A stretch of 38,358 nt of DNA from an uncultured Aquimonas sp. (GTDB lineage: Bacteria > Pseudomonadota > Gammaproteobacteria > Xanthomonadales > Xanthomonadaceae). Location of the stretch: NCBI RefSeq assembly GCF_937888285.1, contig NZ_CALART010000082.1, positions 1-38,358 on the forward strand, written 5' to 3'. Each line of letters opens with the position of its first letter. Positions within the stretch are counted from its first letter, which is position 1. Of this stretch, positions 1 through 6,195 are shown piece after piece. Below the pieces are notes generated by a model. The model searched no databases. It had not been told where the DNA came from and saw only the letters and a list, made by a program, of their open reading frames with translations. The position numbers and the translations under genes were made by a program.

Positions 1-37
1 ACTCAAAGAAAAGTGACTCGGGCCGGCCGAAGGACGG

Positions 38-273
38 ACCGAAAGCTCTTGCTCTTTGCTTCGAGCGGCGAAGCGGCGAAGCGGCGAAGCGGCGAAGCGG
101 GACAGGGGCGAGCATTGAGCTCCTGGTGGGCCAGGGCCCACCCTATGACAGCCGCGAGGTCGGGCAGTCCGCGGGGCCGACCGAAAGCGCTTGCTCTTTG
201 CCTCGAGCGGCGAAGCGGCGAAACGGGACAGGGGCGAGCATTGAGCTCATGGTGGGCCAGGGCCCACCCTATG
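38..273. repeat. Two direct copies of a dispersed palindromic repeat
   Basis: Copy 1 (38-147) and copy 2 (180-273) share the same order of blocks: ACCGAAAGC, GCTCTTTG, a short tandem run of GCGGCGAA units, GGGACAGGGGCGAGCATTGAGCTC, and the perfect palindrome GGTGGGCC-AG-GGCCCACC (125-142 and 251-268). Copy 1 carries about four GCGGCGAA units and copy 2 about two, which accounts for most of the length difference. No gene is supported in 1-276. Copy 2 ends just past the hvfC-like stop codon, so its palindrome could also act as a 3' transcript hairpin, although there is no T-run. Confidence 0.8.
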
Positions 274-276
274 CGC

Positions 277-1149
277 TCATCGCGAGCGCCCGCCTCGCGT
301 GCCCAACACCACCCCGCGCTCCCGCATCGACGCCAGCATCGCCTGCGCGGGCGCCAGCAGTGGCTCGGCGGAGAGCCGCCAGGCATCGGCCAAGCGCTGA
401 ACAATCTCGCGACCACTCGCCGGCGCACTGCGGATCTGCTCCAGCAGGGCGTAGCCCAGGGGATCAAGCCGGGCGAACTTGACGCTGTGGTCGGCGGCGC
501 GCTGCAGCAGCAGCAGGGTCGGCTCGGCAGGCGCCGTCTCGGGCTGATAGTCCGGACGGATGCGATCGACCGGCCAGGCATAGGCCAGCGGCCAGGCCTG
601 CGGCGAAAGCACCGGCACGCCCTGCATCAGATCGCCCTGCGGGTCGATGCTGGCGAGGTCTTCGCTCGCGTCCGACAGCGCGATGCCGAGCTCGGCCCAC
701 TCGTAGTGGGCCAGCTCGGCGAGGAAGGGCGGATGCGCGACATGCCTTTCATCGCGGGGGCCGCCTTCCGCATGGCGGCTGCAGCCGCCGTCAGCGCTAC
801 CGCTACTGCTGGATTCGAATGTTCCCGCGTTGTCGGCGTGAGCGCGCTCCGCGCGGTCCGACAGCCAGGCGATGAACTCCTGGCCGACTTCGGGGAACAG
901 CGGCGTCTGCGCGCGGTGCTCGCGGATGAAGTCGTCGATGAGCGCGTTCCAGAAGCTTTCGCCGCGCAGTGTGCGGATCACCGGAAACTGGCTGCCCAGC
1001 AGCCCGGCGACGGTATTGCGGATCAGTTCGCGATAGACGCGCAGGCGGCGCGGCTCGATGCCCGGCGGGGGCGTCTGGTTCGACGGATCGCGGATCCAGT
1101 GCGCCAGCGCCAGCTGCTGCTGGCGCAGGGTCTCAGGCGCAGCGGGCAT
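277..1149 (-). CDS. hvfC: HvfC/BufC-like RiPP maturation partner (DUF2063 putative DNA-binding domain protein)
   Basis: A 290-residue protein of the DUF2063 family, the usual partner of DUF692 (MNIO) enzymes. In this family it is thought to bind the precursor peptide and present it to the oxidase. The N-terminal helical part (about residues 1-100) carries the family signature around QQQLALAHWIRD, RLRVYREL and FPVIRTLRGESFW. The C-terminal part (about 140-285) begins at PPFLAELAHYEW. The ATG at 1149 overlaps the end of the hvfB-like gene by 17 bases, which implies translational coupling. Odd feature: residues about 104-138 are a low-complexity insertion (Ser/Gly/Asp-rich) lying exactly where homologues have a short loop, and its DNA contains a 16-base perfect palindrome. 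The family call is confident. The gene symbol follows the Haemophilus system and is by analogy. Confidence 0.88.
   Translation of the reverse strand: MPAAPETLRQQQLALAHWIRDPSNQTPPPGIEPRRLRVYRELIRNTVAGLLGSQFPVIRTLRGESFWNALIDDFIREHRAQTPLFPEVGQEFIAWLSDRAERAHADNAGTFESSSSGSADGGCSRHAEGGPRDERHVAHPPFLAELAHYEWAELGIALSDASEDLASIDPQGDLMQGVPVLSPQAWPLAYAWPVDRIRPDYQPETAPAEPTLLLLQRAADHSVKFARLDPLGYALLEQIRSAPASGREIVQRLADAWRLSAEPLLAPAQAMLASMRERGVVLGTRGGRSR
736..840 (-). repeat. In-frame palindromic (REP-like) insertion inside the hvfC-like gene
   Basis: The segment encodes residues about 104-138 of the DUF2063 protein and contains GGCGGCTGCAGCCGCC (774-789), a perfect 16-base palindrome, with further imperfect inverted bases around it (CCGCC...GGCGG). 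Its codons are less GC-rich than the flanks (ACA, AGT, GGT, GCT). As I recall the family, the loop at this point is short, so I infer an inserted or decayed REP-type element that stayed in frame. No alignment was run. Confidence 0.45.
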
Positions 1150-1981
1150 GGGCAGTCTCGATGCGCTCGCGATGGGCGCCCTGGATCGCGGCGATGCGGT
1201 CGACTTCGGCCAGCAGTTCGGCCATCGGCGGGAAGTTGAAGTCGCGCTCCAGCAGGGTGGGTTTGAGCCCGCAGTGCGCATAGGCGGCGTCGAGCAGGGC
1301 CCAGACCGGATCGATGACGGCGGCGCCGTGGGTGTCGATGATGAGGTCCGGCGCCTCGACGTAATGGCCGGCCACATGCAGGCTGGCAACGCGTTCGGCC
1401 GGCAGCGCACGCAGGAAGGCGAGCGCGTCGTAGCCGTGGTTGACGCTGTTGACGTGGATGTTGTTGACGTCCAGCAGCAGATCGCAGTCGGCCTCGTCGA
1501 GCACGGCGCGGAGGAAGTCGATCTCGGCCATGGCCTGGTAAGGCGCTGCGTAGTAGCTGATGTTCTCGATCGCGATGCGCCGGCCCAGCGCATCCTGCAC
1601 CTCACCGATGCGCGCAGCGACATGGCGCACCGCCTCCTCGGTGAAGGGCATGGGCAGCAGGTCGTAGAGCTGGCCCTCGTCGCTGCAGTAGCTCAGGTGT
1701 TCGCTATAGAGCGGGCAGCCCAAGGCGTCGAGAAACCCGCGCAGACGCTTTAGGTAGGTCGTATCGAAGGGCTCTGGCCCGCCCAGCGACAGGCTGAGGC
1801 CGTGGGCGAAAATCGGGAAGCGTTCGCGCAGCGCATCGAGCGCTTCGCGACGCTTGCCGCCAACGCCGATCCAGTTGTCGGGCGCGAGCTCGAGAAAGCC
1901 GACGCGGCCCGCCGGCAGGGCCAGCAGCTCTTCCAGCAGCGGGCGGCGCAGACCCAAGCCGCACAGCGACAGCGCATCCAT
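1133..1981 (-). CDS. hvfB: MNIO-family multinuclear non-heme iron oxidase (DUF692, HvfB/BufB-like)
   Basis: A 282-residue DUF692 protein with a TIM-barrel fold. The family uses two or three irons to oxidise cysteines in RiPP precursors, giving oxazolone-thioamide or thiooxazole groups that bind copper. Candidate metal ligands are visible in the expected order: H60 (FAHGLSLSLG), H95 (YSEHLSY), E139/N140 (IENISYY), D171/N173/H176 (DVNNIHVNS), H202/H206 (HVAGHY), D216/H218 (DTHG) and E245. The ATG at 1981 was chosen because MDALSLCGLGLRRP is the usual start of the domain and AAAGG lies just upstream. A longer in-frame start at 2056 adds a non-family N-terminus. It follows the hvfA-like precursor after a 315-base gap and overlaps hvfC. 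Confidence 0.93.
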   Translation of the reverse strand: MDALSLCGLGLRRPLLEELLALPAGRVGFLELAPDNWIGVGGKRREALDALRERFPIFAHGLSLSLGGPEPFDTTYLKRLRGFLDALGCPLYSEHLSYCSDEGQLYDLLPMPFTEEAVRHVAARIGEVQDALGRRIAIENISYYAAPYQAMAEIDFLRAVLDEADCDLLLDVNNIHVNSVNHGYDALAFLRALPAERVASLHVAGHYVEAPDLIIDTHGAAVIDPVWALLDAAYAHCGLKPTLLERDFNFPPMAELLAEVDRIAAIQGAHRERIETAHARCA

Positions 1982-2296
1982 GGTGTGCCTTTGGTTTGGG
2001 CGGGAACAGAGCACAGGCGGCAGCGATCGCGGAGCCGCCGCCAGCACAGGCCACACGCATCCGCAGCGGATGCGCGTCGCGGAAGGTCGTCAGGAGCCGG
2101 CAAGCTTGCGACCCCATGAATCGTCGCCCCCGCGAATGCGGGGGCCCAGAAACGCTCGTCTCAACCGCAAGCGCTCTGGATCCCCGTCCCCGCCTTCGCG
2201 AGGACAGGCTCTCCGCAGGGAAGACGACTCCGTGCCTTTCAAGAACGCCTGGACCGCGCGGAGCCGAGGCGCTCCCAGATCAACGCGCGCGAGCGA
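1982..2296. other. 315-base intergenic region between precursor and oxidase genes
   Basis: No gene is supported here. It holds the palindromic repeat at 2122-2227 and, towards hvfB, the sequence AAAGG that probably serves as its ribosome binding site. Because the flanking genes point the same way, the region is probably transcribed as a spacer in the hvf operon message. Confidence 0.6.
2122..2227. repeat. Dispersed palindromic repeat, copy A (hvfA-hvfB spacer)
   Basis: The left arm CGTCGCCCCCGCGAATGCGG and the right half GGATCCCCGTCCCCGCCTTC...GGACAGGCTCT...GACGA match copy B at 11625-11728 over roughly 50 nearly identical bases on the right. The ends form an inverted repeat of the widespread proteobacterial type CGTCATCCCCGCGAA...GCGGGGATGACG. 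Its position between the precursor gene and its modifying enzyme gene would put a stable hairpin in the message. Confidence 0.75.
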
Positions 2297-2596
2297 TCAG
2301 GCCGCGCCGCCGCACTTGCCCTCACCGCACTTGCCTTCGCCGCAGCTGCCTTCCTTGTCCTTGTCGGCGTCCTCGCCCTCGGCGGGCTCGCCACCACACT
2401 TGCCCTCGCCACACTTGCCCTCGCCGCAGGCGCCTTCCTTGTCTTCCTTCGGCTCATCTTCCTTGTGGTCGTCGACCAGCTGGTAGCCCTGCTGCAGGTC
2501 CTGGACCTGGAAGGCCTGGGCAACCGGGCTGGCGATCAGGCTGGCGGCGAAGGCGGCGCCGAGGGCAAGGCCGAGGTTCTTGGTGCTGTTGTTCAT
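2297..2596 (-). CDS. hvfA: HvfA-like RiPP metallophore precursor with six EGxCG units
   Basis: A 99-residue precursor. Residues 1-28 are a Sec signal peptide (probable cleavage after AQA, before FQVQD), followed by a charged linker and a Cys-rich tail. Cysteines fall at 57, 62, 67 and 85, 90, 95, each in an EGxCG unit: EGACG, EGKCG, EGKCG, then EGSCG, EGKCG, EGKCG. In the HvfA family, EGKCG cysteines are converted by the DUF692/DUF2063 pair into oxazolone-thioamide groups that bind copper, so the mature product is predicted to be a periplasmic copper-binding modified peptide. The ATG at 2596 has AGAGGA eight bases upstream. The two Cys triplets look like an internal duplication. The family call is strong. 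The exact chemistry here is inferred. Confidence 0.93.
   Translation of the reverse strand: MNNSTKNLGLALGAAFAASLIASPVAQAFQVQDLQQGYQLVDDHKEDEPKEDKEGACGEGKCGEGKCGGEPAEGEDADKDKEGSCGEGKCGEGKCGGAA
2306..2437 (-). repeat. Internal duplication of the Cys-triplet core in hvfA
   Basis: Residues 54-69 (2390-2437) and 82-97 (2306-2353) have the pattern EGxCG-EGKCG-EGKCG-G, differing only at the first x (Ala against Ser). The DNA of the two blocks is also closely similar. They are separated by an acidic 12-residue spacer. Confidence 0.85.
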
Positions 2597-2746
2597 GCGT
2601 TCAATCCTCTGTGGCAGGGGCCGAGGCCCGGATGGAATCCGCCCGGCGGGCGGCTATGGAAGCGACGGCCAAGGGTGCCCCCGGCGCGGCGCAGGTTTCA
2701 AGGTCGGATCGGCATGGCCGCTGAACCGACGCTGTGAAGAGTGAGC

Positions 2747-2779
2747 GAGGCCGCGCCTTGATTGCGCGAACGCGGCCTC
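2747..2779 (-). terminator. Possible terminator or operator hairpin between anti-sigma gene and hvfA
   Basis: GAGGCCGCG (2747-2755) and CGCGGCCTC (2771-2779) form a perfect 9-base inverted repeat with a 15-base loop, 42 bases past the anti-sigma stop codon. On the minus strand it is followed by GCTCACTCTTC, a weak pyrimidine tract, so it may end the sigma/anti-sigma transcript. The loop contains CTTGATTGC, a 9-mer found twice more in the sigma/hvfX divergent region, so an operator role is also possible. Confidence 0.45.
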
Positions 2780-2821
2780 CGTTCTTGAAGCGACGTTTTG
2801 CCCCGACCGCGCGATGGCAAT

Positions 2822-3466
2822 TCAGGCGGTGGCCATCGCCATCAGCACGCCGCGGTCATGGCACAGGCTGACCTTGAGCCCGCGCGCCATCGCCGTCGCC
2901 GGTGCAGCGGCCAGCTGCATGTCGGGCACGCCGCGATGGCGGGCGGGATCAAATCGCGCCTGGCAGATGCCGACCACATCGGCGCCCACGCGATAGCGCA
3001 GCATCACCGCCGGCACCGAGGCGATCGAACAGTGGCGGCCGCCGATCAGCTCGGCACCCGGCGGCAGCGCGAAGGGCGTCTCCTGCAGCAGGAAGCCGAC
3101 CCCCGCAAAGGCCTCGCGCAGCTCCGCCATCGACGCCGAGGCCACATCCAGCGGCTTCTCGTACAGGTGGTTGTAGGCGATCTCGTCGGCCAGGGTCTGC
3201 AGGTTGCTGGTGTCGCGAAAGGCCCGAACACCGAACAGACCCCAATAGCCGACCGTCGCGGCGGCGGCGACGCTGGCTGCCGTCGCGAAGAATCGACGGC
3301 GGCCCGGCTGCGCCGGTCCCTGATCTGCTGGCGCTGTCTGTGGGCCTGGCGCGGGCGGTGCCGACAGCCGCGCGCGCAGGGCATCCAGCTGGGAGGCTTC
3401 GAGCCGCTCCTGCTCGAACTTCGCGCGCAGCTGCTCGCGCAGCGGCATGTTCTCTGAAGGCTTCAT
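2822..3466 (-). CDS. Membrane anti-sigma factor with periplasmic cysteines
   Basis: A 214-residue single-span protein. It has a cytoplasmic charged helix (about 1-40), a Pro/Ala linker, an RRRFF-flanked hydrophobic segment (about 59-80) and a periplasmic domain (about 82-214). The ATG at 3466 overlaps the sigma factor stop as ATGA, the classic arrangement of an ECF sigma and its anti-sigma. There is no N-terminal zinc-binding HxxxCxxC motif. Instead the only cysteines are periplasmic: C146 (RHC), C168 (ICQ) and C202 (LCH), two of them next to histidines. I infer that the protein holds the sigma factor at the membrane and releases it on a periplasmic signal, plausibly copper or oxidant stress given the adjacent metallophore operon. 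I cannot place it in a named family with certainty. Confidence 0.75.
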   Translation of the reverse strand: MKPSENMPLREQLRAKFEQERLEASQLDALRARLSAPPAPGPQTAPADQGPAQPGRRRFFATAASVAAAATVGYWGLFGVRAFRDTSNLQTLADEIAYNHLYEKPLDVASASMAELREAFAGVGFLLQETPFALPPGAELIGGRHCSIASVPAVMLRYRVGADVVGICQARFDPARHRGVPDMQLAAAPATAMARGLKVSLCHDRGVLMAMATA

Positions 3467-3951
3467 GGTCTCGCTCCCGCCCGCGCAGCGTCCGCGTCGC
3501 CGGCAAACTTCCTTCGCAGTCGATGCATGCGCGCCAGCAGGGTGCCGCGCGGCGCACCGGTCTGGGCGCTGATCTCATCCACGGTGTAGCCCTCGACCGC
3601 CCACAGGAACAGCACCTCGCGTTCGGCCGCGGTGAAATCCGCCCAGACGCGCTCAAGCCAGGCGCGTTCGAGCTGCACGTCCTCCAGCGCACGCAGATCG
3701 GCGGGAATCACCGCCTCGGCGTCCTCGATCGGGCTCCAGCGCATCTGCGCCGCACGGCGTTGATCGGCCAGGAAGGTGTTGCGCACGATGCGCAGGAAGT
3801 AGGCCAGGGGGTTCTCGACGGCAGCGGTCGCCGCGCCGAGCCACTGGGTCACGGCGGTATGCACCACGTCGTAGGCCTGCTCGCGCTCGCCGGTCAGGGC
3901 GATCGCGTAGCGGTAGGCGCGTTGGAAATCCTCGTCGCGCAGTCGATTCAT
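3463..3951 (-). CDS. ECF RNA polymerase sigma factor
   Basis: A 162-residue ECF-type sigma factor. Region 2 spans about residues 8-70 (DVVHTAVTQWLG, NPLAYFLRIVRNTFLADQRR) and region 4 about 92-150, with a helix-turn-helix around YTVDEISAQTGAPRGTLLARMHRLRRK. The ATG at 3951 gives the normal family length. An in-frame extension to 4197 is not family-like. The gene overlaps the anti-sigma gene by four bases. Metallophore (bufferin/Hvf) operons in other proteobacteria are also controlled by ECF sigma/membrane anti-sigma pairs, so its likely targets are the hvf genes and its own promoter. No promoter motif of this sigma could be fixed from the sequence alone. Confidence 0.9.
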   Translation of the reverse strand: MNRLRDEDFQRAYRYAIALTGEREQAYDVVHTAVTQWLGAATAAVENPLAYFLRIVRNTFLADQRRAAQMRWSPIEDAEAVIPADLRALEDVQLERAWLERVWADFTAAEREVLFLWAVEGYTVDEISAQTGAPRGTLLARMHRLRRKFAGDADAARAGARP

Positions 3952-4054
3952 GACCGCGGCGTCCGTCTGCCTGAGCGAATCTGCGCTGGGGACTGCATGG
4001 CTGTGTTCTCCCGCGGCGATCCGCGTTCGAAGGCCAAGGATGCGCCAGCGGGAC

Positions 4055-4141
4055 GCTTGATTGCATGCGCGTCGCCTCGCGCTTGCCGACGGCCTCGCCG
4101 TCCTGCAGCGCACCCGAGGCCGAGGCGAGCGGCAATCAAGC
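4055..4141. promoter_or_regulatory. Inverted repeat in the divergent sigma/hvfX promoter region
   Basis: GCTTGATTGC (4055-4064) is repeated in inverted form as GCAATCAAGC (4132-4141). The bases just inside also partly match (GTCGCCTCG against GAGGCGAGC), giving arms of about 25 bases in the 244-base gap between divergent genes. CTTGATTGC occurs again at 2757-2765 upstream of hvfA. This could be a shared binding site or part of ECF promoters. The function is inferred. Confidence 0.4.
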
Positions 4142-4195
4142 AGGGCGCGCCTGCCTCTGCTCGGCACTCGATCACAGTCGCCCAAGGACGCCCGC

Positions 4196-4861
4196 ATGAA
4201 CGTACTCCACGCGTTTCCCGCCGCCCTGCGCGCACGGCTCGATGGCCTGGGGCCCTGGCTGGCCCCGCTCGGCCTGCGCCTGATCCTCGCCTACGAGTTC
4301 GGCGAGGCCGGCCTCGAAAAGCTGCGCGGCGAGAACTGGTTCGGCGGCGTGCAGTCGAAGTTCCCGTTTCCGTTCAAGCACGTCGATCCCGAGCTGAGCT
4401 GGTGGCTCGCGACCTGGGCGGAGCTTGGCGCGGCCGCACTGCTGGTGGCCGGTCTGTGCACCCGCTTCGCCGCCTACAGCCTGCTGGTGCTCACCTTTGT
4501 CGCCACTGCCGCGGTGCACTGGCCAGCGGAGTGGAGCTCACTGGCGCAGCTGTGGCAGGGCTATGCGATCCGCAACACCGGCCACGGCAACTTCAAGCTG
4601 CCCCTGCTGTTCGCGCTGATGCTGCTGCCGCTGGTGCTGGGCGGCGCCGGGCGTTTGAGCCTGGACGCACTGCTCGCGCGCTCGCTGCCAGCAGCGGGCG
4701 AGCCCCGTGCGGACCGCGCGGCCTGGGCACTGGGCGGGCTCGGCCTCGGCCTGCCGATCGCCATGCTGTTTCCGACGCTGGGCCTGGGCCTGATGGCCTT
4801 GGGCGCGGTGCTGGCCCTTCTTGCGGGACACCGCTTCCGGCGCGAGCTCGGGCCGGGCTGA
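4196..4861 (+). CDS. hvfX: DoxX-family membrane protein (HvfX/BufD-like)
   Basis: A 221-residue polytopic inner-membrane protein of the DoxX family. DoxX signatures are visible at LGLRLILAYEFGEAGLEKLRG (about 25-45) and in the hydrophobic spans at about 70-88, 92-108, 134-150 and two more near 177-212. DoxX proteins are standard members of Hvf/bufferin loci, where their role (quinone or redox support, or peptide export) is not settled. The ATG at 4196 has AAGGA about nine bases upstream. It is divergent from the sigma factor across a shared 244-base control region and convergent with the sialidase-like gene. It is longer than the minimal DoxX domain (about 130 residues) because of the extra C-terminal membrane spans. 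Confidence 0.82.
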   Translation: MNVLHAFPAALRARLDGLGPWLAPLGLRLILAYEFGEAGLEKLRGENWFGGVQSKFPFPFKHVDPELSWWLATWAELGAAALLVAGLCTRFAAYSLLVLTFVATAAVHWPAEWSSLAQLWQGYAIRNTGHGNFKLPLLFALMLLPLVLGGAGRLSLDALLARSLPAAGEPRADRAAWALGGLGLGLPIAMLFPTLGLGLMALGAVLALLAGHRFRRELGPG

Positions 4862-4929
4862 TCCGCTCAACGCCGTGGCGCGCCATCGAGCGCGGTCGCG
4901 GATCCGGCGCCGGCTGTTCAGCGCTGTCC

Positions 4930-6195
4930 TCAGTCAGCACCCGCGTGGAGCAGCACCGCGCGCAGCCGGGTGGGCGCCGGTGCGCCCGCGACGGCGGCGC
5001 CCTTCGGCTCGGTCCAGGCCAGCACGGCGGTCTGCGCGAGTGCGGCCAGACGCGGCACGCCGATGCCGCGGCCTGCCGGCAGGGCGGCGACATCAATGCG
5101 CTGGCGCTCGCCGAGTTCCGCGTCGAACAGGCCCAGCCGCAGCACGCTCTCGCCGGGCGCACCTGCGCCGAGCCAGCTTAGCAGCACGCCGTCGTCGAAG
5201 GCTTCGGCGTCGACGCGTCCGAGCACGGCGGGCCCCTGTTCGACCCGCAGGGGCGTCGCCTCGGTGCCGAGCACGCGCAGTCGCACCGCCATGTCGTTCG
5301 CGTTCGGCATGGTCGACCACGCCGCAAACACGCGTTCGTTCTGCTGCGCCAGGGCGGGCCCGTTGACCGGGCAGGCATTGATCTTCCAGTTGTCGGCGTG
5401 GACCAGGCCGGTCACCTGCCAGCCGCTGCGGTCACGCGTGGCCAACGCGATGTCGCGGATCTCGTGATCGCTGCGGTCACGCCAGGCGGCGAGATGGCTG
5501 CCGTCGGGGCGGCGCAGCAGCGCTGTCCAGCAGCAGGAGCAGGTGCGCGCGTCGAGCTCCACGTCCTCGCGGATCGCGCCGCGGGCGTCGAGCACGGCAG
5601 CGCGCAGGCTCATCCCTGTCTCGTGGTCGCCGTGGGCGTCATGGAGGACGGACCCGTCCGCATGTGAGGCCGCGGCGTGGCGGCCGTCCAGCCAGATCAG
5701 GCGCATGCGGTCGGCGCCATCCGGCGCCATCGAGACGAAGCCGTGCTCGCTCAGTGTGCCGTCGTCGTGCGGCGTGATCGGTGCCGACCAGCTCGCGCCT
5801 TCATCCTGCGAGTGCACGACGCGGATGCCGTAGTGGTAGGTGCCCGCGCCCTCCTTCTGCAGCCAGAACGCCCACCAGCCGCCGTTGTCGGCGACCGCGA
5901 TCTGCGGGTGGTCGGCCCAGTTGACGAACCAGTCGCAGCCGCGCGCGACTTCGCGGGCTTCGCCGAGTTCGCCCGCCTTCGACAGCGTTGCGACCTGCAG
6001 GCGGGCACAGCCTTCCGGCAGACGTTCCTGCCAGCTCAGCAGGAAGCGCTGCTTGGCGCTGTCGGCGACCACATGCGGGGTCAGCGCCGAGGCTTCGATC
6101 GGCAGCTCGATGGGTATGAGTCGCGCGGGCTCGGCGAGGGCCAGGCCCGCGCCGAACAGACTCAGAAGCTGCGCTGCCAGGTGAGTTCGTACCAC
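4930..6195 (-). CDS. Secreted sialidase-fold (BNR/Asp-box) protein with Cys/His-rich segments
   Basis: A 421-residue protein with a signal peptide (about 1-21, cleavage after ALA) and a beta-propeller of the exo-sialidase type. One clear Asp box is seen at 129-136 (SQDEGASW). Unusual for a sialidase are a His-rich stretch at about 173-196 (six His and a Met), a CSCC cluster at C219, C221 and C222, and another Cys at 275. These are soft-metal ligands, so I doubt that it cleaves sialic acid and suspect metal binding. Its start overlaps the TonB receptor stop by 34 bases, so the two form one transcription unit and probably act together at the outer membrane. Annotation pipelines would probably call it a sialidase family protein. 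Confidence 0.7.
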   Translation of the reverse strand: MVRTHLAAQLLSLFGAGLALAEPARLIPIELPIEASALTPHVVADSAKQRFLLSWQERLPEGCARLQVATLSKAGELGEAREVARGCDWFVNWADHPQIAVADNGGWWAFWLQKEGAGTYHYGIRVVHSQDEGASWSAPITPHDDGTLSEHGFVSMAPDGADRMRLIWLDGRHAAASHADGSVLHDAHGDHETGMSLRAAVLDARGAIREDVELDARTCSCCWTALLRRPDGSHLAAWRDRSDHEIRDIALATRDRSGWQVTGLVHADNWKINACPVNGPALAQQNERVFAAWSTMPNANDMAVRLRVLGTEATPLRVEQGPAVLGRVDAEAFDDGVLLSWLGAGAPGESVLRLGLFDAELGERQRIDVAALPAGRGIGVPRLAALAQTAVLAWTEPKGAAVAGAPAPTRLRAVLLHAGAD

